Below, in pieces: positions 45,630-55,995 of a stretch of DNA of 64,000 nucleotides (its first letter is position 1; the number at the start of each line of letters is the position of its first letter). This DNA comes from Dipteris shenzhenensis (lineage: Eukaryota > Polypodiophyta > Polypodiopsida > Gleicheniales). The position numbers and the translations under genes are program-made. The stretch lies in assembly GCA_047967505.1 (NCBI GenBank), contig CM106541.1; one strand, 5' to 3'. Under the pieces are notes generated by a model that ran no database searches, was not told where the DNA came from, and worked only from the letters and a program-made list of their open reading frames with translations.

Positions 45630-47127
45630 TGTTAGAACATGAAGCCAAGTTTAGTGTGTTTTAGTGTGTTCTATTAGGAGTTCTAGTAGAGTCTTATGTG
45701 TGAGTGCCACGTGTCATATTGGGAAATATCCCATATAGACTTTGGTATTCTAGTGTGTGTCTATCCTATATATGATTGTACTTGTGTGTCACATCAACAC
45801 ACATGAAGGAGTCTACATCAAGCTTATCAATGTGAGTCTTTCCTTTTGGTCTATTGCTTATTTCCATTTCCTTTCACTTTCATTATGTTTCCATTTGAGG
45901 ATTATCTTCTCTCTCTCCCTCTCCCTCTCCACCATGTTCCTTCATGTGGTATCAGAGGATATTCCTCAGTATTGTGATATCATACTAGCGCTTCATGTAG
46001 CACGGGATATGTCCTTTGATGAAATGGTTGCAATGCTTCTCGATCATGAACGAAGACACAAGGATGTCCATGAGGAGCAGGCATTATATTCCAAGGGTAA
46101 GAAGCCATTCAAACCTTTCAAATGTATGTATTGTAAGAAGCTTGGCCATATAGAGGACCGCCGTTGTTTTCAGAAGCTTGCCAAACAACAATCCAAGGAG
46201 CATGCTAACTTGGCTGCAACTACCACTAGTGAAGAAGAAGAAGATGACACTCCGACACCAACTTTTTCTCTCACTGCTCATCTTTGAAATGTATCCTTCC
46301 CTCAAGAGGTAGATGAGGATGATGAATATGTCTTCTAAAACATGTCCATGAGCTTGATATATATGGGTACTGTGCCTTGGGTAGTCCCCAAATATTTGAA
46401 TGTAATAATCTCTTTAAGTCAATAAAGGTTCTCAGCCTTGGATAGTTCTCCTAAAATAGTGTTTTGCTATCTATGTTGTGTGGCTCCATGTCACCTTGTT
46501 TTGGAGCCTGGAGGGTGATGTATTGTGGGAGCAATGTATTGGCTTTGATAGGGTCTCTTTATCAAGCCTGGCCGAGTTCTAGGATGTTGGTGTATTCCTA
46601 GACCTATGAGCTGGTCATGCAGCCATGCTTAGACATGAGCCTTTGAGTCATGTTGAGTCTCAAGCCATGAGAGTGCTTGGATCAACCTCTCAACATGCTC
46701 AGACTGAGTTACTTTGGGTGCACAGATTAGTAGTCCGTCATTATCATGTTCTGTTCTTGGTTCTATTCCAGTAGTCCCTCACCTTTCCTTCATTGGGGGT
46801 GTTAGAACATGAAGCCAAGTTGAGTGCGTTTTAGTGTGTTCTACTAGGAGTTCTAGTAGAGTTTTATATGTGAGTGTCACGTGTCATATTGGAAAATATC
46901 CCATATACATTTTGGTATTCTAGTGTGTGTCTATCCTATATTTGTTTGTACTTGTATGTCACATCAACACACATCAAGCTCATCAATGCGAGTCTTTCCA
47001 TTTTGGTCTATTGCTCATTTCCATTTCCTTTCACTTTCATTATGTTTCCATTTGAGTATTATCTTCTCTCTCCCTAGCCTACCCTCTCTCTCTTCCTCTC
47101 CCTCTCCCTCTCCAACATCTTCCTTCA
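45630..47127 (+). mobile_element. Gag-only LTR retrotransposon (copy 2), internally deleted
   Basis: LTRs are 45630-45944 and 46800-47127 (TGTTAGAACATG...CCTTCA). The primer binding site TGGTATCAGAG follows at 45947 with its last base changed. The internal region begins at once with the C-terminal half of gag, so the leader and gag N-terminus are deleted. The 3' noncoding part resembles copies 1 and 3. CATTGGGGG precedes the 3' LTR. Flanks GATAT and AATAT are an imperfect target duplication. Confidence 0.85.
45955..46287 (+). pseudogene. gag C-terminus with altered zinc knuckle, copy 2
   Basis: Open to 46287. DMSFDEMVAMLLDHERRHKD is followed by FKPFKCMYCKKLGHIEDRRC. Relative to the knuckle of copy 3 (C-x2-C-x4-H-x4-C) there is one extra residue before the last Cys. 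The C-terminal tail is Glu/Asp-rich. The ATG-based frame from 45757 begins inside the LTR and is not meaningful. Confidence 0.7.
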
Positions 47128-47225
47128 AATATGATAAGTATTACTTAGCCTAAAAAGCATTACAAATTCAACTGTTTGGCTGAATGTTGCATGGTCATAG
47201 CAAATTCGACGATGTGAATTAGCAG

Positions 47226-47890
47226 TGTGTGAAGGTGGTGAAGTACCCATCTTTTAGAGGCACGAGGGTAAAGATGTGGAGGCATACTTGAGGTCATTTG
47301 TGCATGCCATCCATATGTCTATATGGCCTTAGGCTTCAAGGGCCAGTCCCTTGCAGACTTTTTTTGAAGGGATGGCATTGGCCTGGCATAAGATTTTTTC
47401 GGGGATAGAAAGAAATTATTGGGGTGCTGTAAGAGGCACTTTAGAGAGACGCTTTGGGGCAGAGGAATCCCCAGATGCACTAAGGTGGATCACCTAGTTT
47501 AGAAATTCATTAAGAGTTTTGAGGTCGGTTTTGAATTGGTGTGGATGATACGCTCTGTATATGTGCGAAGATGGTGGAAGTACCCATCTTTTAAGTTTGC
47601 AAGGGTGAATATGTGGAGGCATACTTGAGGTCATTTATGCATGCCAGACACATGTCTAGATGGCATGAGGCTTCATGGGTGCAGCTCCTTTCAGACTTTT
47701 TGAAAGGAATGGCATTGGCTTCATATAAGACGTTGCCAAAGGCAGAGAGAAATGATTGGGGAGCTATAACAGACACTTTAGAAAGATGCTTTGGGGCATA
47801 GGAATCCCCAAATGTACTACTGGTACAGGTGGGTCTCCTAGTTTAAACAGAAGGGGAATCTGTCAAGAGCCTTGAGGCTCGTTTGGAATC
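47226..47890 (+). pseudogene. Gypsy-like gag fragment, tandemly duplicated
   Basis: Two copies start at AAGTACCCATCTTTTA (47241 and 47578, period 337). The second encodes VEAYLRSFMHARHMSRWHEA, LSDFLKGMALASYKTLP and ERNDWGAITDTLERCFGA, the retrotransposon gag (capsid) pattern of Ty3/gypsy elements. The first copy has a frameshift and stops. No zinc knuckle or pol follows. Confidence 0.55.
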
Positions 47891-48599
47891 AGTGTGGGTG
47901 AATATATCATTTCCTTGACGAAACTTGTAGGTGACCTTTGCCCCACAACAGCTCTTCCAGAGTGATCCAACAAACTCACTATTACCTGAAATTTAATCAC
48001 CACCCAACCACTCACAAAAACTACAAAGATGTTGAGTCAACCACACACGTACATTTTCAATTCGACAACCTTTTGCTATCTTTGTGACACATCATCGCCC
48101 TCGATTCCCCTAGAAAATCCATTACCAAACATGGCTGCTTCTTGCCATGTGTAAATCATGAGGGAATCACCATTTGAGTCCTCTAGGGTTTTTCATTAAA
48201 ACGAAAGTCACGTCTGTGCCCCAAGGCACGTCTTATTGCATCCCCTAGATCAAAACATACACGATTTGTCTAATGAACTTTCTAGTCATCTCAAAACCCA
48301 CCAACAAATCCTTGACCGCAACTGATTCAATGCACGTAAGAAGCACACCTTATATCTTCATACATATCAATGGTCTCTCTAAGGACTTGTTGTTCACTAA
48401 TTCATCCAAGTCCTATTACATTCTAAATGGAATGTAATGTTTCTTTCCTCTTCAAGTATCAGCTTCATTGAATATAAAGTCTAAATGCTCTCTATATCTG
48501 GTAAATAGATTCCCAAGTGGCTTTAGATAGAGAGCCAAGCAATCAGCACTGTAGATATCTTCTGGTTTTGAACACTTATTTCTCCCCGGTCTAGGTTTC

Positions 48600-49450
48600 T
48601 TGCTAACTTGCCAGTTGCCTTTTCCTTTCATTCCTGCAACATAACAATTCCGTTGTAAAAATCATTTTAACAAAGATACATGAAATACCGGATGCACCTT
48701 CCAACCTTGTGGTAATTCAAACCAATACACTACCTTACCTATTCTCTTTAGAATTAACCACCTCTGACAATATCATGGTGATAGATTAACACATTGTCTA
48801 TAGCTAAGGACTTAGCATGCGAACGAATCTTGAGAAAAACTTTCGCTCCTTCATCAAACTCTCTAAAAGCACTATTCTCATCCAAGTACGTCTTAGCCCT
48901 GTCCATGGCTTGACAGATGTTTGACTTGGCAAATTCTAGCATTTTTTGCATTCGGATTACATAATCTTTGGCACTAGGTACTTTTTGGGAAATTCCAACC
49001 ATAGTTGGATTAGCTGGCCTACATCCATAATTCAACTTGAAAGGACTCAACCTATAAACGAATATTATCTATCATGATAGGCAAATTCTAAGAATGGTAA
49101 CCACTTGCTCCATTTACTTTGCCTTAATGAAACATATGTTCTCAAGATATCCTCAAGAATGATCCCCACTACTCAAATAACATTTTCCCAAGTGCTTTAA
49201 ATACACCATGACTAGTAAATCCAGTGTCCCTATTTGATATTGTGGATTTTGGAAATCCATGAAGACGAAATATATTACTAAAAGACAAATCCGCTGCTTG
49301 TGTAGCACTAATTGACTCCTTGTTGGAATGAAGCGAGCCATCTTGTTAAGACATTCAAGTCACCACAAGAATAGAATCATATCCTCCTTGTACGTGCGGC
49401 GGAATATCAACCATAAAGTCCTTGGAAATGCTTCACCATTCACCTAATGG
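48600..49450 (-). pseudogene. Gypsy integrase, C-terminal half
   Basis: On the minus strand about 49350-49180 gives H-G-F-P-K-S and D-R-D-T-G-F-T blocks in shifted frames, like an integrase core. Then 49050-48754 gives SPFKLNYGCRPANPTMVG, KMLEFAKSNICQAMDRAK and FDEGAKVFLKI, typical of the integrase C-terminal region of plant gypsy elements. Frames are broken by stops. It is opposite in strand to the gag fragment at 47226, so they are not one element. Confidence 0.7.
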
Positions 49451-49679
49451 TGTATCCAATGGCTATAAAAGTCTATCACCCGTTCAACTTTACTTATTTG
49501 ACACGGTCCTGCACCAAGACTATCATGGCTTTGATGGATGATTTTCTATTTGGGATCATTTTGATTAGGTACTACTACCTTGCCATTTCATTTAAGCACA
49601 CCATCAACTATGGTATATCTTGCATAGGTATGGCTTTCCCCGATGCCTGGCCCTCTATATGGTTTTCATTTTTCTAGAG

Positions 49680-51880
49680 AAATGAATATTCTATTAATAA
49701 ATTCCTTAGTGACACTAACATCCAGGACGATACGATTTTCCAATGAAGAGTACAATATAAAACACAAGAGATATCTTCTTTGGCTAGCCATTTATGGGGA
49801 TTACCTCGTACAAAGGGCTGAACACATAGCCACTCCGGTGGTCTATAATGCCATATCATACCACCATTTGCGAAAAAAGGGAAGGGCCTGGCTTCCATGT
49901 ACAGATAAAAGCCTCCCTCCTCTTCCTAGCGCGATCCAAATCTCCCTAAAGTCTACCCCATCTAGCTCTGAGAGTATGAATGATATCTAGCCAAATGTTG
50001 GCTGGTGATCTTGAGGCTGATGTGTTCTGCTGCTCTATGGCCTACCTGCACCTAGCTATCTATATATACCAAGTAATGATGCTTACAATTAGTGTTCCCT
50101 CCTTGGCAATATCCAAGTGTCCACACTGTCTTAGTGAAGTTTGGAATATGGATGAAGGTCAGCTGTTGCCTATCAATTTGAAGAATGGAATCCCCTAAAT
50201 GTCCTCGTACCCACAAGCAAGTCCTCTTTCTGTAACTTAGGCCACTGCTCCCCAGGTCACCACCATCTCATACTAAATCCCAGCTAAGACTATTCTCAAA
50301 GCTCTTGTATGAGTGGGGAATACATGCAATGTCTGTGAGACTTGAAAAAGCATGTAATTGGAAATTAGAAAAACCCAAGCCAAGTGCCCACTACAAGGGC
50401 TTTGTGTGCCAACAGCCAAATGAACAAGGGAGTAGTCCTCGTGATGGATGTGTCGGACAATGATGATCCTCAGAGTTTTACTCAGGGATAGAAGCGTGTG
50501 CATTGGAGAAATGTATTTCAAAGTTGTGTGCAATTTCAGCTCCTCAAGCTTTCTCCAACATCGTGTATTCTTTTGCCACTCTCAAAAAATTCACATCCAC
50601 AGCTACCTAGCATCCAAGATATCTAGTAGTAGTGCCCTTTTCTATCCATACAAAACCAAGCTCAACCCCCCATCCTAGTGTGCATGCATCATTCATTTGA
50701 AATCCAACTGATTTGTGCCAATTGATGAGTGCAAGTGTTGCAAGGCAAAAGTCCTCCAAGGATGCTCTGAGGCTTGCCTTGAATGCAGCTGCAATAAGAA
50801 AGTCGTTACTTTTTGTGGGTGGAGTTGGAGGCTGCCTTGTACATTGGAGATAGTCTGTTAGTGCAAATGCTTAGTCGGCTGAGCATAGAGAGTTGTTGGC
50901 TATAGATAGTGCCAATAGGGTCTACAGCCACACTTGGACAGAGAAGGGAGAGCCAAGCTCTCTAATAACTCACAACACTCACAACAAAATGCTCGAACCA
51001 CTCACATCCTCTCATACTTCACCAAAATTAAACAAGGATTACCTCTAACTCTCTCAAACACACAATGGACCCAATTCTTTCACAAGAAGAATGAATCTAG
51101 ATCTCTCTCACAACTCAAGAAACACTCTAAAGAACTCTCTAGATCTAAAACTAATATTTTAGACCCAGAGAAGCTAGCTTGTGAGGCGAGCAAAGAATAG
51201 AAGACAACTTACCCGAAAGAAGACAATGCCAATCAACCAGCTCGTCGGGCTCGACGTCCAGACTGAGTAGGCGATCATCCGCTGTCATCACTGTGATCTT
51301 CATGGGATTTCCTAAGGAGGCCTTGTTGTTTGCAAGCTCATTGACGACATGATTACCCCTTGTTTCCAATAGAAAGAAAAAGTCCAAATAATCTGCACTT
51401 GCGAGCAAAGGAAATGACTCATCGCCTCAGCCACGAAGAGGTAGAGAAAGGGCTCAAGGACGCAGACCCGATGGATGGATTTGTAAATTTGGAATCATCT
51501 TCTGTGGCACCTCAAGTGGGAATCTAGCTCTAAGTTGAATGATAAAATGAAGAGACACCTAGGATTTACTGCTTAGAGAAGCCCATGCATCAAAGTTCCT
51601 TTCAAGGAACTGGAGTCTACCCTATCACATGCTTTCTCAAATTTAACGAGATTGGACAAGGGATTAGGACTCTCCTTGACCCATTCAAAAATGAGAAGAT
51701 ATTATCCAAGATGCCCCTACCTTGTATAAAGCTAGTTTGTGTGTCGTGTATGAGATCTAATAGGAGTGGATGGAGTCTAAGTCTTATTGCCTTGGCCAAG
51801 ATTTGTAAGGAGAATGATATGCCTCAAGGAGAAAGATCTTGCCTCCCCTTTGGGGATGATGAGAACAAGTCGCTTTGAGA
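49680..51880 (-). mobile_element. Decayed LINE, RT to 3' end
   Basis: Minus-strand frame 51799-51617 has MAKAIRLRLHPLLLDLIHDT and GRGILDNIFSF (RT blocks). Positions 49898-49674 have MIWHYRPPEWLCVQ (ORF2 C-terminus). The 3' edge near 49680 reads AGAAATGAATATTCTATTAA. Text at 50930-51200 (repeated CACAACACTCACAAC, CTCTCAAACAC) does not look like LINE and may be a separate insert. Confidence 0.55.
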
Positions 51881-51892
51881 GATGGGAAGGCA

Positions 51893-52310
51893 AATTATGT
51901 ATATTCATAGGTGCCCCGTAAAGGAGCCACTACTCTAGAGAAACTAAAAGCAATGAAGAAACACTTCCACCTGTGCAATGTACATTCATAGCTACTACTC
52001 AAAGGAAAAACTTGAAACAGTGGTAAAACGATTCCAGCTAGGCCAGAGGAAGATCCCCAAGAGAATGTGCATCCTGGAGGGACCGATACAGGGAGAATCG
52101 GAAGAAGTGATAAATATGCACCGAAGAGTGCCCATACAGTTGAATGTTCCGGGTATGATACAAGGACCACAAAGCCCAATAGTCATCAGCAAAAAAACTG
52201 AACACAGTCTGGCGTAGAGGCATATTTACCAAACAACCAGAACTGCCTCCAAAAGGGACCTGGGGAAAACGAGCATGAAGATAAGCGCCACACATGCACA
52301 AAAGTGAACT
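51893..52310 (-). mobile_element. LINE 3' fragment next to an IFT121 exon
   Basis: Minus-strand frame 52301-52038 has ARFPQVPFGGSSGCLV and YWALWSLYHTRNIQLYG, related to FGRCFWLFG...YWALRTLWKDKN at 8690-9013 and to the copy at 60440-60900. Its right edge lies about 110 bp before the acceptor of the exon at 52424. Confidence 0.6.
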
Positions 52311-52423
52311 AGACTACTCATGGACAAGTTGAAATAGGGGAATCGTTTTATTCACTGACATTGTTTATTCAACATATTTTTAATAGAGGATAACATTAGT
52401 ATTATTTCTGTTGAAATGTGCAG

Positions 52424-52609
52424 CACATTAGCATGGGAGGGAGGAGGGCTTAAAATTGCCTTAGCAGTTGATTCATACATATATCTTGCAAATATAAGAC
52501 CAGAATACAAATGGGCATATTTTGGTGGCAATACATGCACGTACGCATTCCAAAAGAAAGGCCATGAAGAATATTACACCATGTTTTGGGACATCACTAA
52601 TGGAAAGAG
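52424..52609 (+). CDS. IFT121: IFT121/WDR35 internal exon (WD40 repeats)
   Basis: Acceptor TGTGCAG precedes an exon that begins with the last base of a split serine codon and ends in phase 2 at AAAGAG|GTGCGT. It encodes the strongest family signature in the window: LAWEGGGLKIALAVDSYIY and ANIRPEYKW, then a tyrosine/phenylalanine-rich strand and FWD. In IFT121 this closes the first beta-propeller. It sits about 110 bp downstream of a LINE fragment (51893-52310), which therefore ends close to the splice acceptor. The continuation (K-x-V-K-Y-V-K and following) was not found between 52610 and 64000, so the next intron is at least 11.4 kb long or its exon is outside the window. Confidence 0.93.
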
Positions 52610-53184
52610 GTGCGTTGGCTGCAATGCACATATAATTAGCACTTTGGGATATCAATTTTTTATTGTTGACTTTATGTATTGACAGGTTCTAAAAGTGATT
52701 TTAATGGTTCTTTTTAGTCTTGTTACATTTTCTTGAGGAAAAGAGTCTTACAAATAGTAAATCAAAGCAACAGCTATGCGCACTTGGACACATAACCCAT
52801 GAATTTTTTATTTTTAATCATTCATGTCAGTGCGCAGTGGGTAGCGGTCAATCAAGGCTTGGATTATTAGCAAAGGAATCAGATGGACTAGATTATATGG
52901 CAGATCATCCATGCCAGTTGCACATGCTGCTTCCCATAGGCTGGATGTCCTCCTCCCTTTTCCTTGGATGCCTATTGCACCCCCCCCCCCAGTACCCAAA
53001 AAGAAAGAGGAAAGAAACACAAAAAATGGGTACCATTTGTTATATTCTTTAAAAATTGATACAAAATTGGCGGTTAGGTGTTGGCAATAAAGGGAAACCT
53101 AGCTGCCTTATAGCATGCTTCATCAGGTCCAAGCTTACTGCCTATGACAACTTGGGAGTAGCTACCAGAAACCAAGCCAATGGA

Positions 53185-53189
53185 CTTAG
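53185..53189. repeat. Target-site duplication CTTAG (left)
   Basis: CTTAG directly before the LTR start is repeated at 55996-56000 directly after the 3' LTR end. Confidence 0.9.
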
Positions 53190-53520
53190 TGTTAGAAAAT
53201 GGAGTCCAGTTGAGTCAGTTTTGGTGTGTTGTAGTGAGTCCTAGTGTGAGTTTTATAGTACTAGGTGTCTAGGAGTGCCACATGCCATATTGGGGGTTAT
53301 CCCATATACATTTGGTACTTAGTGTGTGTGTGCCTATCCTATAAAGGCATTGAGCTTGTCACTTGTCCTATCACTCAACGCATTCAAGTACAAGCTACTT
53401 TGGTCTACATGTGAGTACTTGTTCATTACTTTCATTTCCTTTCCATTTTATTATGTTTGCTATCTTTGCTTTCCATTCCTAGTGTTAGCTTGCTTCTCTC
53501 CCTACCACTATGTTCCTTCA
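53190..53520 (+). repeat. 5' LTR, copy 3
   Basis: 331 bp. CCTATAAAGGC near 53338 is a plausible TATA box. It ends GTTCCTTCA. Confidence 0.88.
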
Positions 53521-53522
53521 TG

Positions 53523-53534
53523 TGGTATCAGAGC
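53523..53534 (+). promoter_or_regulatory. Primer binding site, copy 3
   Basis: TGGTATCAGAGC, complementary to the 3' end of initiator methionine tRNA, two bases after the 5' LTR. Confidence 0.9.
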
Positions 53535-54112
53535 TGTGTATCTAGCCCTTCCCCTGCTCTCCATGCTCATGCTCAATCTAGAGGATGAGGGAGGCCCGCA
53601 AATGAAAGCTACCCTCTCCTCCAAGATAGAGCTCTCTTCCCTTACCCGTAGCCTCTCCATGAGCTGATCTACATCAACATTGGAGGTGCCATTGAAGACA
53701 CTTTGGAGCTGGCAACTAGCTGCATGGACTGCTACTTCAACTGCTCAAAGCTATCAGACTGCTGAAGCTATTTGTACTGCCCATTTGGTCGCCATTCTAG
53801 CCCACCATCTGTGCAACTCCAGTCCGCCATTCTCTGTCAGTCTGCCCGCCATCTTTGCCCGTTATATAGCACGTCTTTTAGCCCGACTGTCCGCCTTTTA
53901 CAGCTCGTCATTCTGCTCCACCTGTCCGCCCTTTACAGCCCATCATTCCTGTCCAGCTGCCCGATTTCTGTCTGCCATGTACAGCGCAGACTTCCTGCAA
54001 TGATCGTCTTCACCATTGCTTGTCTGTCCATCATGCTTTGCCGCTTCTAAAGTGCTGAAACAGCCTGGTACATTCCTCGTATAACTGAAGACTGAAGTTG
54101 GCATTTTCCACA

Positions 54113-54997
54113 ATGAGTTCTCTCTCTTCCACCTATTTGCTCGTGGAGAAGTTCATGGGGGAAGGATTTCCTACTTGACAAACCAAGGTGCAGTTGCTCC
54201 TCATGAAAGAAATTGTATGGGACGTTATTGAGGATGATGCTGCCACAATGGATCCTCAACAACTCAAGATATGGAAGCAACACAACTCAAGCACTATTGC
54301 TATTATCGGACTTTGCCTCAATGGCACTTTGATTCATCACATTGACTTCAAATCAACGGCCAAGGCGATATGGAGGCGTCTCAAGAATCTTTTTGGTAAC
54401 AAAATCACATACTCCAAGGTTTTCTTGAAGTTGCAATTTTATAAGTTGAAAATGGAGGATAGTGATACCTTAAGTGCACATTCTACAAAAATGCAATCTC
54501 TTGTTCAACAACTTTCCAACGTGAAGTGTCTAGTGGACGACAAGGACAAAATGGCTGTCCTCATGAAGAGTATGAAAGGAGTCACTCGTTTTGAGAACAC
54601 TGTTGAAGTACTTAGGGTTGCCACAACTACCTTTGATAATATGGTGACTCTTCTTCTAGAAAAAGATCGTCGGAACAAAGAATATCTGATGTATTCATCA
54701 GGTACTACAGAGGCTCTTGCATCCACTAGCAAATGGAAACCCAAGCCCTTGCCTCCACCAGCACATGGAAAGACAAAGTCATTCAAACCTCTCAAGTGCA
54801 CCTATTGTAACAAGCTTGGTCATACGGAGAACAGATGCTACCAGAAGCTTGCAAAACAGCAAACTAAGGACCATGCTAGTTGGGTTGCAGCCGCCACTAC
54901 TAGTGACGATGAAGATGATGAACCTCCGACACAAGTCGAATGCTCTCACTGCTCAAATCCGACATCTCTCTCTCCTTCTAGAGGACGATGGAGATGA
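54113..54997 (+). pseudogene. Copia-type gag (UBN2 and CCHC), one premature stop
   Basis: ATG at 54113 (MSSLSSTYLLVEKFMGEGFP) is followed at codon 22 by TGA where copy 1 has TGG (Trp). After it the frame stays open to 54997. UBN2 blocks are visible: MKEIVWDVIEDD, TAKAIWRRLKNLFG, LKLQFYKLKM and MAVLMKSM. The CCHC knuckle is CTYCNKLGHTENRC, followed by an acidic tail (TSDDEDDEPP). The length of about 290 residues is a full gag but with no pol fusion. If the stop is not read through, translation could only begin downstream. Confidence 0.85.
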
Positions 54998-55319
54998 TGA
55001 TCCATTTGTTTTCTAAGCATGTTGTATTTGGGTACTCTACCCTGGGGCTGTTTCCAAAAAATGAATGCAATAAATCATGTGTGCTAAGTCAATAAAGTTT
55101 CTCTACCTTGGATAGTCCTCCTAGAATGATGTATGGGTTTTCTATGGTGTGTGGCTCCATGTCCCTCATTAGTTCCTGGAGCCAGAAGAGGGGTGTACTG
55201 TGGGAGCCATGTGTTGGCTTTGATAGGTCTATTTATCAGGCCTGGCATGTGAGGTCCAAGATGTTGGTGCATTGGTCTCCTAGACCTCTGAGTTGTTGGT
55301 CATGCATCCATGCATGATG

Positions 55320-55470
55320 AGCCATGCTAGGTGAGCCTCTGAGTCTATACCATGATGAGCCTCTGAGCTATGCTAGGTGAGCCTCTGAGCCATGCTAGGT
55401 AAGCGTCTGAGTCTATACCATGCTCACTAGCCTGTGAGCCATGCTCACTTGTTGCCTCTGAGTTAGCATG
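55320..55470 (+). repeat. Short tandem GCCTCTGAG repeats in the element 3' region
   Basis: GAGCCTCTGAG(T/C) followed by ATACCATG or CATGCTAGGT is repeated about six times, with 25-35-bp spacing. Shorter versions are at about 39065-39160 in copy 1 and about 46630-46700 in copy 2. It sits between gag and the 3' LTR. Confidence 0.8.
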
Positions 55471-55578
55471 AAAGCCATGTTAGTTCTAGACTGTCATTGC
55501 ACAGTCCGATGACCTTCATTGTCGTTTCCTGTTCTTGGTTCCATTCTAGTAGTCACTCACCTTTCTTCCATGCGGGGG

Positions 55579-55995
55579 TGTTAGGAAATAGAGTCAAGTT
55601 GAGTCAGTTTTGGTTTGTTCTAGTGATTCCTAGTGTGAGTTTCATAGTACTAGGTGTCTAGGAGTGCCATGTGTCATATTGGGAGTTATCCCATACACAT
55701 TTGGTACTTAGTGTGTGTATGCCTATCCAAAAAACAGAGAGCCTCAACAGGAAATCAAAAGCGTGTATGCCTATCCTATAAAGCCTCTCATGGGTTTACC
55801 AAAAAAAAAGTGTGTATGCCTATCCTATAAAGGCATTGTAGTTGTTACTTGTCAAATCACTCAAAGCATTCAAGTACAAGCTACTTTGGTCTACATGTGA
55901 GTACTTGTTCATCGCTTCCATTTTATTATGTTTGCTATCTTTCCTTTCTGTTTCTAGTGTTAGCTTGCTTCTCTCCCTACCACTATGTTCCTTCA
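55579..55995 (+). repeat. 3' LTR, copy 3, with internal triplication
   Basis: 417 bp against 331 for the 5' LTR. The extra length is at 55720-55830, where GTGTATGCCTATCC occurs three times around short unrelated bits, leaving the ends intact. Confidence 0.85.

Larger units (their letters stand above)
53190..55995 (+). mobile_element. Gag-only LTR retrotransposon (copy 3), most complete
   Basis: The 5' LTR is 53190-53520 and the 3' LTR 55579-55995, with a perfect CTTAG duplication outside. A canonical primer binding site TGGTATCAGAGC (53523-53534) and a purine tract TGCGGGGG (55571-55578) are present. The 2.05-kb interior has a pyrimidine-rich leader, one gag (54113-54997) and about 580 bp of noncoding sequence. 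No protease, integrase, RT or RNase H is present, and there is no room for them. With copies 1 and 2 sharing this layout, the family is by design gag-only, so it depends on an autonomous copia partner. Confidence 0.92.

Noticed and set aside
52981-52990. C-run of ten bases as a functional site
   Set aside because: A lone homopolymer in intron sequence with no element boundary next to it. More likely slippage.
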